DNA from: Acidimicrobiaceae bacterium
GTDB lineage: Bacteria > Actinomycetota > Acidimicrobiia > Acidimicrobiales > JAUTXP01
NCBI GenBank assembly: GCA_030837965.1
Contig: JAUTXP010000041.1
Location: forward strand, 1-61,218
DNA: 61,218 nt
Direction: 5' to 3'
Each line of letters opens with the position of its first letter. The first letter of the stretch is position 1. A model generated the notes under the pieces. That model saw only the letters and a program-made list of their open reading frames with translations, made no database searches and was not told the origin of the DNA. This document shows positions 13,757 to 20,636 of this stretch, one piece after another. The position numbers and the translations under genes were made by a program.

Positions 13757-14701
13757 GTGAATGAGCGAATACTCATCGTGGACGATGAGGCGGACATCGC
13801 CCGACTGTTGGAGTTGAACCTCGATTCCGAGGGGTTCGACGTCGAGGTCGTGACGGACGCCCTGTCGGCGTTGCCACATGCCATCAGCTTCCGGCCCGAC
13901 CTCGTCCTGCTGGACGTGAACATGCCGGACATGGACGGCTTGGCCGTCACCCGCGCCTTGCGGTCGGACGCGCTGACGGCGGCTGCCAGTATTATCCTTT
14001 TGACGGCCAAAGCGAGCATGGACGACCGATTAGTCGGATTGGCCGCCGGGGCTGACGACTACATCACCAAGCCCTTCGACCTGGACGAGCTGCTGAGTAG
14101 AGTCAGGGCCGCATTGCGGCGGGCCAGCCAGCTTCGGGGCGCCTCCCCGCTGACCGGGCTGCCCGGAAATTTCGAGATCCTGCGCCAATTGCAGGTGCTG
14201 ATCGACGCCGAGGGCTCCAGCTTTGCCCTCGTCCATGCCGACCTCGACAACTTCAAGGCCTACAACGACCACTACGGCTTCGTGCGGGGGGACCAGGCCA
14301 TCCAGGCCACGGCCGACCTGCTGCTCGAAGAGCTGGGGAAGGTGGTCACCCGCCCCCGGTTCCTGGGCCACGTGGGCGGCGACGACTTCGCCCTCATCGT
14401 GCCCGCGGCCGTGGCCGAGGAGGTGGCCGAGGCCGTCACCTGCCGCTTCGACCAGCTCGTGCCCCTGTTGTACGAGCCCGACGACTGGCAGCGGGGCTCG
14501 GTGTCGGTGGTGGGCAGGGACGGCGTCACCCGCGAGCTGCCCTTCCTCACCATCTCCCTGGGCATCGCCTCGTCGGCCACCCGCGGCTTCACCTCGCCCG
14601 TCGAGATGGCCGCGGTGGCCAGCGAGATGAAGCAGTTCGCCAAGCAGCACGTCGGGTCCACCTGGCGCATGGACCGCAGGCGGGGCGATCGGGTGGGCTG
14701 A
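13757..14701 (+). CDS. Response regulator with C-terminal GGDEF-like domain
   Basis: A 314-residue protein with an N-terminal receiver (acidic pair in IVDDEAD, phosphoacceptor Asp53 in LLDVNMPDMDG, Thr/Lys of LLTAK) and a C-terminal diguanylate-cyclase-like domain. The metal/nucleotide half-motif ADLDNFKAYNDHYGF is good, but the signature loop reads GGDDF, not GGDEF or GGEEF. Whether it still makes cyclic di-GMP is uncertain. The chosen start is GTG at 13757, which puts the first beta strand at residue 3; a TTG at 13739 is in frame upstream. No cognate histidine kinase is adjacent. Confidence 0.88.
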   Translation: MNERILIVDDEADIARLLELNLDSEGFDVEVVTDALSALPHAISFRPDLVLLDVNMPDMDGLAVTRALRSDALTAAASIILLTAKASMDDRLVGLAAGADDYITKPFDLDELLSRVRAALRRASQLRGASPLTGLPGNFEILRQLQVLIDAEGSSFALVHADLDNFKAYNDHYGFVRGDQAIQATADLLLEELGKVVTRPRFLGHVGGDDFALIVPAAVAEEVAEAVTCRFDQLVPLLYEPDDWQRGSVSVVGRDGVTRELPFLTISLGIASSATRGFTSPVEMAAVASEMKQFAKQHVGSTWRMDRRRGDRVG

Positions 14702-14732
14702 GCCCGCTGGCCGCGGTCTGCGTCGGGGGCCC

Positions 14733-14763
14733 GGCGCGACGAATGCCGAACCCGGGCCGTACT
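14733..14763 (+). promoter_or_regulatory. Two-part promoter-like motif, copy 1
   Basis: GGCGCGACG (14733-14741) and GGGCCGTACT (14754-14763) lie 12 bases apart and end 8 bases before the ATG of the DUF3892 gene. The same two blocks, 11 bases apart and 7 bases before an ATG, lie upstream of the DeoR-family gene (30683-30712). If TACT is the start of the -10 element, the transcript would begin at or next to the start codon (leaderless). Confidence 0.45.
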
Positions 14764-14771
14764 AGGACTTG

Positions 14772-15077
14772 ATGGATCGTCGGCCGGTGAGTCAGATCCG
14801 ACGCAGCGCGGACGGCCGGATCGAGGCAGTGGGCGATCCGGGCAAACCCTGGTCGCCGCGCCACACGGCCGACGCCATCAGGGACATCCTCGAACAGGGC
14901 ACGGTGTACTTCGTCCCGTGGGCTGACGGCGACACAGAGCTTCGGGTGGTGGGCGTGCAGCAGGGCACGCCCCAACTCTGGTGCGAACGCAGGCCGAACG
15001 CTCGCGTCCGGGGGCGCGGCCCAGGCGCGTGCAGGGCGGGCAACGACCTGCACGACCTCCCGACCGCGGCCCCGTGA
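14772..15077 (+). CDS. DUF3892 domain protein
   Basis: A 101-residue protein matching the DUF3892 pattern: a first strand with Arg-rich QIRRSADGRIEAVG, a GKPWSPRHTADAIRDI helix, a YFVPWADG strand and a C-terminal NDLHDLPT close to the family's NNLDDLP ending. The fold family has no established function. It is a single small gene between the receiver-GGDEF gene and the convergent HtrA-like protease gene, with only 8 bases to the latter's stop. ATG 14772 is used; a TTG one codon earlier is in frame. Confidence 0.8.
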   Translation: MDRRPVSQIRRSADGRIEAVGDPGKPWSPRHTADAIRDILEQGTVYFVPWADGDTELRVVGVQQGTPQLWCERRPNARVRGRGPGACRAGNDLHDLPTAAP

Positions 15078-15085
15078 GGCTCCGG

Positions 15086-16027
15086 CTAGGACGCAGGCGA
15101 AGACTTTCGCGGTGCCTCGTCCGAGGGCGGTGACTCGTCCGATGGCCCGACCAAGGTCACTTGGACGTCCATCTCCTCGACGCCCCTGACCACCCTCACC
15201 TGCAAGGTGGCGCCTGGTTGGGCCGCGTCGAGCACCGCGTGCAGGTCGTCGGCCGTGGCCAGCGGCCGTCCGTCGGCCTGGACCAGCAGGTCGCCCTCAC
15301 CGATGCCCGCGTTGGCGGCCGGGCCGTTGGCGACCATGCCCCGCACGAGGAGTCCGTCTCGCTCGGGCAGGCCCACCGCCTTGCGCAGTTGCCGAGCCGC
15401 GCTCGACGGGGCCAGGGCCACGCCCAGGAGCGGCCGCCGGCGCGACTCGCCCCGGCCGAGGGCGTCGATGCGCTGGCGCAGGGCGCCGTCGGCGGGCAGG
15501 GCCAGGTAGAACCCGTCGCCGAGCCGGTGGGTGTTGATGCCGAGCAGCCGGCCGTCGCCGTCCACCACAGGCCCGCCCGACGAGCCCCGGGGCAGCGGAG
15601 CGGTGTGCTCCAGGCTCCCGGTGATTCTGCGCCCACGGGGGCCCCTGAACGCCTCGTCCGTGCCCGAGACGGCGCCGAAGGTCACCCGGAGCCCCCGCCC
15701 GCCCGGGTTGGCGACGGCGAAGACCACCGCGCCCCGCTCGGGACCGCCCTCCGTCCAGGGGAGGGCAGGCGCGTCGGCCGTGTCCACGGCCAGCACGGCC
15801 AAGTCGCCGTCGGGGTCGACGGCCCGCAAGGTGGCCGAGGCCCGCCGCCCGTCGGCGAAGCTGACCGACACCGTCTCGCCCCCGAGATTGTGGGCGTTGG
15901 TGAGCACCGACCCTGGACCGAGCACGATGCCCGAGCCCACAGCCCGGCCCCCGCTCACGCCCACCACCGAGGGACCGGCCTGGTCCGCCACCCGCCTGAT
16001 CGTCGCCGCCAACTCGTCCAAGGCCAT
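15086..16027 (-). CDS. HtrA-like trypsin-fold serine protease with PDZ domain
   Basis: A 313-residue protein with a trypsin-like domain and a C-terminal PDZ domain. The triad is visible: His46 in LTNAHNLGG, Asp75 in DPDGDLAVL and Ser150 in PRGSSGGPV. The PDZ part starts near residue 190 (LLGVALAPS) and includes NAGIGEGDLLVQADGRPL. No signal peptide or membrane anchor is seen from the ATG at 16027, so it may act in the cytoplasm or be exported by another route. It diverges from an HxlR-type regulator, and a 23-bp palindrome lies between them, so the regulator probably controls it. Confidence 0.9.
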   Translation of the reverse strand: MALDELAATIRRVADQAGPSVVGVSGGRAVGSGIVLGPGSVLTNAHNLGGETVSVSFADGRRASATLRAVDPDGDLAVLAVDTADAPALPWTEGGPERGAVVFAVANPGGRGLRVTFGAVSGTDEAFRGPRGRRITGSLEHTAPLPRGSSGGPVVDGDGRLLGINTHRLGDGFYLALPADGALRQRIDALGRGESRRRPLLGVALAPSSAARQLRKAVGLPERDGLLVRGMVANGPAANAGIGEGDLLVQADGRPLATADDLHAVLDAAQPGATLQVRVVRGVEEMDVQVTLVGPSDESPPSDEAPRKSSPAS

Positions 16028-16085
16028 CACTGCCTCCCGTTCTGCCGTCCGCCGCCCGGCGTGTGCTGGGCCGACCGTACGCCGA

Positions 16086-16108
16086 GTCACTTGCAGTTTG
16101 CAAGTGAC
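16086..16108. promoter_or_regulatory. Palindromic operator between protease and HxlR genes
   Basis: Perfect 9-bp arms GTCACTTGC (16086-16094) and GCAAGTGAC (16100-16108) flank a 5-base spacer. The site lies in the 111-base divergent region, 59 bases from the protease ATG and 31 bases from the regulator GTG. Its size and placement fit a dimeric winged-helix regulator such as the adjacent HxlR protein. Confidence 0.75.
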
Positions 16109-16138
16109 AAATGCTGACGGGTCGGCGACAATGACGGC

Positions 16139-16621
16139 GTGCCCCGTCCCCTGGCCTCCCCGGCGCCACCGGCGTCCCCGGCCACCCTGGCGCCACCGAC
16201 CGTCCTCGACGCCGCCCTGGACCGGGTCGGGGACCGATGGTCCCTCCTGGTCGTGGCTGCCCTGCTGGTGGGCGCCCGCCGTTTCAACGACCTGCTGGAG
16301 GACGTGGGCGGGATCGCCCCCAACGTGTTGAGCAAGCGCCTGAAGCACCTCGAGCACGAAGGGGTGGTGGTGGCGACCCCCTACTCGCGGCGGCCGCCGC
16401 GGTTCACCTACCAGCTCACCGCGTCGGGCCTGGAACTGGCCGACGTGCTGCGGGTGCTGGCCCAGTGGGGCGCCTCACACGGCCACCTGCCTGCGGGCAG
16501 CAGCGAGCACGGTGGCCGGGCCCACGACGCATGCGGCACAGCCCTGGAGACCCGTTGGTACTGCCCCACGTGCGCGCGTGTGGTGGACGACGACGAGGGC
16601 GACGGCCTGCTGCATCTGTGA
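16139..16621 (+). CDS. HxlR family transcriptional regulator
   Basis: A 160-residue winged-helix regulator. The HxlR core runs from about residue 22 to 110: DRVGDRWSLLVVAALL, then RRFNDLLEDVGGIAPNVLS and TYQLTASGLELADVL. The first 20 residues are Pro/Ala-rich, and a C-terminal extension holds CPTC plus an earlier Cys, a possible small metal or redox site not seen in minimal HxlR proteins. The start is GTG at 16139. It is likely autoregulated and controls the divergent HtrA-like protease through the palindrome at 16086-16108. HxlR regulators often sense aldehydes, quinones or redox change; the signal here is unknown. Confidence 0.9.
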   Translation: MPRPLASPAPPASPATLAPPTVLDAALDRVGDRWSLLVVAALLVGARRFNDLLEDVGGIAPNVLSKRLKHLEHEGVVVATPYSRRPPRFTYQLTASGLELADVLRVLAQWGASHGHLPAGSSEHGGRAHDACGTALETRWYCPTCARVVDDDEGDGLLHL

Positions 16622-16669
16622 GGCCCGCGGGCCTGCGCCGCCGTCGGCGCCCCCGGCCGATCAACCCAG

Positions 16670-17719
16670 CTACAGGCGAAGGGCCTCAGGGGGAACGGCG
16701 GACATAAACCGGCCTTCGCGCGAAGGCCGAATGAGCCGCAGCGACACGGCCAAGGCGGCGGCGTGGGCCCGGTCCTTGGCCCCCAGCCGGTGCCGCACTG
16801 CTTCCAGCAGATCCTTGACGTAGTGGATCGAGTACCCGAGGGCCCGAGCGATCTCGTCGTTGGTCGCACCCGAGGCCACGCCCGCCAACACTTTGGCCTC
16901 GAGGGCGGACACCCGGTCACGTCGCGAGCCGAGCACGCCCGCCCCGTCCCACGACTCGCCGTTCGCCGCCGCGAGCACGGCGGCGAGGACGCTGTCGGGC
17001 GGGGCCGAGCTGGCCAGACAGGTCCTGGCCCCTGCGAACATCGAAGCCACCCGCGCCCCGCGCACGCTGAAGCGGGTAATGACCACGAGCTGCGGGCGCG
17101 GCGCAAGAGGCACGAATCGGTGCTTGAGGGCCACGGCGTCGCCGTCGGGCAGGAACAGCTCGGACAACACCACGTGGGGCTTGGTCCTGCGGGCCAGCTC
17201 GACCGCGTCGGCCAACGTGCCCACGCTGCCGCTGAGCCGGACGCCTTCGGCCTTGGCGATGATCTGGCAGAGCCGGGCCCGGCCCTCGGCGTCGCCGTCC
17301 ACCACGAGCACGGCAACGGGCGGACGCTCTTCGACCACCTCGGCCGCAGCGACGGCGTCGACGTCGATCACGTCGTCGGGAGCAGCCTTGGCCCGTCGGG
17401 CCGCGGGCTTGGCTCGAGTGGCAGTCTTGGCCGCCGCGGCCCGCCGGGCGGGACGCGCCTTGGACGCCGGCGCGGCCGGGGACGCGGCTGCAGACGGAGC
17501 CTGCGCGACCCCTGATCGGCTGCTGCGGCCTGTCGCCATGCGCACCGGCGTGGGCGGGCGGGCCGAGTTGCTGCGCGCCGCGCCCTTGACGTCTGGGCGC
17601 GGGGTGGACGTGGCCTGCGGCGCGTCGCCTCGCGGGTCGTTCGGCCGCAGCCGGTTGCTGCGAGCCGTCTGGCGGGTCGTCTCTTCGCCCACCTGTGCCG
17701 CCGGGCCATGTACTTCCAT
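16670..17719 (-). CDS. LuxR-type regulator with degenerate receiver and Lys/Ala-rich tail
   Basis: A 349-residue protein. Residues 1-130 are disordered and include a histone-H1-like Lys/Arg/Ala/Pro-rich stretch near 85-113. Residues about 134-255 have a receiver-like fold, but the phosphoacceptor position is Glu187 (VVLSELFLPDG) and the conserved Lys is replaced by Ser, so it cannot be phosphorylated in the usual way. Residues about 268-330 are a LuxR helix-turn-helix (SALEAKVLAGVASGATNDEI, then the recognition helix YSIHYVKDLLEAVRHRLG). ATG 17719 is chosen because longer frames would run into the divergent XRE gene. It is single and convergent with the HxlR gene. Confidence 0.82.
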   Translation of the reverse strand: MEVHGPAAQVGEETTRQTARSNRLRPNDPRGDAPQATSTPRPDVKGAARSNSARPPTPVRMATGRSSRSGVAQAPSAAASPAAPASKARPARRAAAAKTATRAKPAARRAKAAPDDVIDVDAVAAAEVVEERPPVAVLVVDGDAEGRARLCQIIAKAEGVRLSGSVGTLADAVELARRTKPHVVLSELFLPDGDAVALKHRFVPLAPRPQLVVITRFSVRGARVASMFAGARTCLASSAPPDSVLAAVLAAANGESWDGAGVLGSRRDRVSALEAKVLAGVASGATNDEIARALGYSIHYVKDLLEAVRHRLGAKDRAHAAALAVSLRLIRPSREGRFMSAVPPEALRL

Positions 17720-17849
17720 CGTCTCTCTCAATACGAACGAGACGCCGAAACGTGCCAGAAAAACGGCCGGAAAATCCACGTTTGTCGCCTCGGACCCGGC
17801 GCGCCCCTCCCCCGGTGCGGAACGGGTTGCAACACATTGCGACGTTTTC

Positions 17850-17858
17850 GCTGTAGAC
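17850..17858 (+). promoter_or_regulatory. GCTGTAGAC element upstream of first XRE gene
   Basis: The nonamer GCTGTAGAC begins exactly 42 bases before the ATG at 17892. The identical nonamer begins exactly 42 bases before the ATG of the second XRE gene (18877-18885). TAGAC could be the -10 element of a shared promoter type, or part of an operator for the XRE proteins themselves. Confidence 0.45.
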
Positions 17859-17891
17859 CGATAGTGTGCCGATCGACAATCGTCATGCGTG

Positions 17892-18125
17892 ATGGTCCGT
17901 CTCCAACCCCGCCCCAACCGGCTCTTTGGCGAGCGCGTCCGTGCCTTTCGGTCGCGCACCGGCCTGACTCAGGAGCAACTCGGCCGCGCCTCTGGACTCC
18001 ACCGCACCTACATCGGTGGGGTCGAGCGCGGTGAGCGCAACGTGTCGCTGATGAACATCTTGAAGCTCGCCAGCGCCCTGCGTGTCGACGCCGCCGACCT
18101 GGTCACCGGCCTCCCCGCCCCCTAG
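17892..18125 (+). CDS. Small XRE-family helix-turn-helix regulator
   Basis: A 77-residue protein that is nearly all Cro/C1-type helix-turn-helix: LTQEQLGRASGLHRTYIGGV (residues about 25-45) then ERGERNVSLMNILKLASALRV. Size and motif match stand-alone XRE regulators such as restriction-modification controller proteins, though no restriction or methylase gene is visible. It is about half identical to the XRE protein at 18919-19161. A GTG codon directly before the ATG (17889) could also be used. It diverges from the LuxR-type gene across about 170 bases. Confidence 0.88.
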   Translation: MVRLQPRPNRLFGERVRAFRSRTGLTQEQLGRASGLHRTYIGGVERGERNVSLMNILKLASALRVDAADLVTGLPAP

Positions 18126-18303
18126 CCCGCCCAACCTGTCACACCCCCTCCCTACCATCACCCCCACATCTCATCGCGCCCCACCGCCCAGCCCCGCCGG
18201 GCCGCGGGGACGTGCCGGCGGCTCGTGGGCTTCGGCCCGCCTTCACAAAACGTGGACCGACGCGCGCCCTGCGGGCGGCGGTCCCAACAAGCGAAGGAGT
18301 GCG

Positions 18304-18399
18304 ATGACTCCCCGATACCACGCGGGCCGGCGCGGCCCGCGTTCGACCCCCGGCGCCGGGACCGGCATCCCGGCGCAGCACGAAAGGGGCCTGCGATGA
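18304..18399 (+). CDS. 31-residue Arg/Gly-rich leader ORF
   Basis: A short open frame with GAAGGAG six bases before its ATG. The product (31 residues) is rich in Arg, Gly and Pro and resembles no family I know. Its stop overlaps the ATG of the next gene as ATGA. A leader or translational-coupling role is inferred from the good ribosome-binding site and the overlap; no attenuator structure was worked out. Confidence 0.5.
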   Translation: MTPRYHAGRRGPRSTPGAGTGIPAQHERGLR

Positions 18400-18773
18400 G
18401 CGACATCCCCACGACGAGGCCTGGTGTGGTGCGGGCCACCCGGGTCGAGCTCGTCGACCAACGCGGCGCTGTGCGCGCCGTCCTCGGTCCGCTCGACAGC
18501 CCCGACCCGGACACACCCGCGTACGGCCTCGCCCTGTTCGACGGGGCCGAACGCGAACGGGTCTGGCTGACAGTGGACCGCACCGGGCCCGCCCTGGTCT
18601 TCGACCTGGCGGGCAACAACATCATCACCCTCGGGGTCAACGACCCCGTGGGTGACGCCCTGCATATCGGCGGCTACCTCCACGTGGCCGACGTGGACGG
18701 CACGCCGGTGCTGGGCTGGCAGGTCGAGGACGACGGCAGCGTCCTCGCCCGAGCGGGCGGTCCGACCCGGTGA
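18396..18773 (+). CDS. Small beta-rich protein of unknown function
   Basis: A 125-residue protein without a signal peptide, membrane segment or Cys. The sequence alternates short strands and turns (RATRVELVDQRGAVRAVLG, YGLALFDGAERERVWLTVD, ALVFDLAGNNIITLGVND), suggesting a compact beta fold with repeated hairpins. I do not recognise the family. AAAGGGG lies 9 bases before the ATG, and this start also overlaps the leader ORF stop. It is flanked by the two paralogous XRE genes, all on the plus strand, so they may be functionally linked. Confidence 0.75.
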   Translation: MSDIPTTRPGVVRATRVELVDQRGAVRAVLGPLDSPDPDTPAYGLALFDGAERERVWLTVDRTGPALVFDLAGNNIITLGVNDPVGDALHIGGYLHVADVDGTPVLGWQVEDDGSVLARAGGPTR

Positions 18774-18876
18774 CCGGGCCTGTGCGCATCCGACCGCCGT
18801 AGGCCGGAACGCGCTGTCGCCGCGGCACGAGGGGCGACACCCATGTCGGATAAAAACCGATCCGTGCTACACATAG

Positions 18877-18885
18877 GCTGTAGAC
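18877..18885 (+). promoter_or_regulatory. GCTGTAGAC element upstream of second XRE gene
   Basis: Identical nonamer and identical distance (42 bases) to the ATG as the element at 17850-17858. The flanking bases differ, so the identity is not just a recent duplication of the whole upstream region. Confidence 0.45.
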
Positions 18886-18918
18886 GGAAAGAGTTCCCGA
18901 CGCTGGGATCGCCCCTCG

Positions 18919-19161
18919 ATGCCGACCAACCGCACCCGAGCCAGCGTCACCATCGAACTGGGCCGCCGCGTCCGCGCCCTGCGGATCGAGCGCGGGCTGT
19001 CGCAGGAGAAGCTGGCCGAGAAGGCCCACGTGCACCGGACCTATGTGGGCTCGCTGGAGCGCGGTGAGCGCAACGTGGCCCTGATCAACATCGTCCGCCT
19101 GGCCGAAGCCCTCGCCGTCGACCCGTCCGAACTGGTGCAGGGCATGTCCAGCAATCGCTGA
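18919..19161 (+). CDS. Small XRE-family helix-turn-helix regulator, second copy
   Basis: An 80-residue Cro/C1-type regulator: LSQEKLAEKAHVHRTYVGSL near residues 30-50, then ERGERNVALINIVRLAEALAV. It is a paralogue of the protein at 17892-18125; the central HRTYxGxxERGERN block is shared. The ATG at 18919 has no strong ribosome-binding site. A 108-base gap separates its stop from the convergent vapC stop, with no visible terminator hairpin. Confidence 0.88.
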   Translation: MPTNRTRASVTIELGRRVRALRIERGLSQEKLAEKAHVHRTYVGSLERGERNVALINIVRLAEALAVDPSELVQGMSSNR

Positions 19162-19269
19162 CCCACGACCCGTCCTGTCGCGCTCGTTCCCGCATACCGA
19201 GCGCGTCGAACGTGGCCCGTCCCCACACCCTCCTCGATGTGGTCACCGAGGCCCGTCCCGCGTAAGCCC

Positions 19270-19680
19270 TCAGGCGGGAGGTGATGCCGCGTCCAGGGCG
19301 ACGCCGATAACACCGGCAACCCGGGCGAGGTCGGCGTCCTGGGCCAGGAGCACGGCCTGATGTCGTCGCGCCACCGAGGCGATCATGCAGTCGATCATTC
19401 CTCGGGGGGTGATCCCGACGCGTCGGCAGGCGCGGTAGATGCGGGCCGCAGCCTCAAAGTCAACCGCAGCGTCGAACCTGAGCAACTCGAAGCGAAGGAG
19501 GAGCCGACGCAGGTCGGCCTCCCGGTCATCGCTCCGCGCGCCGGCGACAACCTCCATGACCACCGGCTCGGTGACGCCGACGTTGTCGTCGCTGGCAATG
19601 AGCTCGGTGAGGCGTTGGTCAACTCGGCTGTTCGTCGCTCGGTCGTACTCCACCCAAGCCGACGTGTCGACCAGGATCAC
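19270..19680 (-). CDS. vapC: PIN-domain ribonuclease toxin VapC
   Basis: A 136-residue PIN-domain protein. The acidic metal-binding residues are in place: Asp5 in ILVDTSAWVE, Glu in PVVMEVVAG (near 43), Asp in GMIDCMIAS (near 96) and Asp in LLAQDADLARV (near 116). VapC toxins cut specific tRNA or rRNA sites; the target here is unknown. Its ATG overlaps the antitoxin stop by four bases (ATGA), the usual arrangement. Confidence 0.92.
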   Translation of the reverse strand: MILVDTSAWVEYDRATNSRVDQRLTELIASDDNVGVTEPVVMEVVAGARSDDREADLRRLLLRFELLRFDAAVDFEAAARIYRACRRVGITPRGMIDCMIASVARRHQAVLLAQDADLARVAGVIGVALDAASPPA

Positions 19681-19889
19681 GCCGCACTCGTCGGGGCGAC
19701 ATCGCTCGGCACCTCGTTGATCGCACGGGTGCCCCGCATGGCCAAGGCCTCCTCACGGGTCATCGGCTGACCGGCGAGGTGTCGGAGGGCGAGGTCGACG
19801 GCGTCGGTCTTGGTGTGGACGCCAAAGCGGTCCATGATCGCCTTCAGGTATGTCTCTTCCAGTTCAATGTTCGTCCGGACCTTGGCCAT
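19677..19889 (-). CDS. vapB: VapB antitoxin
   Basis: A 70-residue antitoxin with an N-terminal ribbon-helix-helix-type DNA-binding segment (RTNIELEETYLKAIMDRF, then HTKTDAVDLALRHLAG) and a flexible C-terminal tail that would bind VapC. It is translationally coupled to vapC. A nested symmetric operator overlaps and precedes the start codon (19889-19925), and TACGAT six bases before the ATG could be a -10 element, which would make the transcript leaderless. An upstream ATG at 19907 is in frame. Confidence 0.88.
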   Translation of the reverse strand: MAKVRTNIELEETYLKAIMDRFGVHTKTDAVDLALRHLAGQPMTREEALAMRGTRAINEVPSDVAPTSAA

Positions 19890-19925
19890 ACACGCATCGT
19901 ACACCATCCGTGTAGGCGACGTGTA
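19889..19925. promoter_or_regulatory. VapBC operator with nested symmetry
   Basis: Two TACAC half-sites (19889-19893, 19900-19904) face two GTGTA half-sites (19910-19914, 19921-19925). Spacings are 6, 5 and 6 bases, so both pairs are centred on the same point at 19907. This fits cooperative binding of two ribbon-helix-helix dimers or of the VapBC hetero-octamer, giving autorepression. Confidence 0.75.
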
Positions 19926-19951
19926 GAGCGGCGGCTCACCGCCATCGACTG

Positions 19952-20461
19952 CTATTCGACGACGGGGTCCTCGACCACGAGCACGCCGGTCCAGGTCGAC
20001 CCACTGGGGGGGCACCCGGCCGCAACTGTCGCCAGCTCCCCAGCAAAGACGAGGCTGTTGTCGTCACTGACGCCCACGATGGTGGCAGTCGGGCCGATCA
20101 CGGTGAGCTTGACGTTCACACCGCCGTTGAAGCTGGCGGTGCTCACGGCCGGCTTGCCCGTGTACTCCCCGCTGTTGCAACTGATTCCGGGGACGACGGC
20201 AATGAGGCCACCGTTCACCGTGATTGTGGCGCCAGTCGACCCTGCATAGACGCATGGCCCGCCCAGGTTCAGGCCAGCCGTCGTGTTCGACAGGTTGGTG
20301 GGCGATGGGGCGGACCCAAACGTGATGGATCCACTCACGGTGCACTCGCCACCGAACACCCGTGGCACGGCATGGGCGGGACTGACGGGAACGACCAGGA
20401 CAAAGAGCGCGGCAAGCGCGAGAAGCACGCGGCAGCCGCCGGGAAAGCGCACGATTTTCAT
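19952..20461 (-). CDS. Secreted small protein of unknown function
   Basis: A 169-residue exported protein with a signal peptide (hydrophobic core LLALAALFVLVVPVS, cleavage likely after PAHA). The mature part is rich in Gly, Thr, Val and Asn with beta-strand character and has four Cys (in GGECTVSG, GPCVYAG, ISCNSGE and AGCPPSG), which could form two disulfides. There is no catalytic motif and I do not recognise the family. It stands alone on the minus strand, with 175 bases to the ECF sigma gene stop upstream; that gap should hold its promoter. Confidence 0.78.
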   Translation of the reverse strand: MKIVRFPGGCRVLLALAALFVLVVPVSPAHAVPRVFGGECTVSGSITFGSAPSPTNLSNTTAGLNLGGPCVYAGSTGATITVNGGLIAVVPGISCNSGEYTGKPAVSTASFNGGVNVKLTVIGPTATIVGVSDDNSLVFAGELATVAAGCPPSGSTWTGVLVVEDPVVE

Positions 20462-20636
20462 CCGACCCCTACTTGATGAAGGACACCTGCTAGAGGTGAC
20501 TACGACTCAAAGGATCGGCCGTGTCAGGATTTTGTTAACGCAGGGCGGCGGAATGCTGCTCAAAGGCGACCGGAAAAAGGTGTACTCGCGCCAAGCGTGT
20601 CCGTACACCTCCCGGTTTGCCCCCCACACGAGCGAG

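Noticed and set aside
14720-14760. GGTTCGGCATTC-like T-loop on the minus strand suggesting a tRNA
   Set aside because: No cloverleaf could be formed around it; it belongs to a GC-rich stem before the DUF3892 gene.
17720-17744. CGTCTC / GAGACG palindrome before the LuxR-type gene as an operator
   Set aside because: Arms are only 6 bp with a 13-base spacer, which is expected by chance at this GC content.
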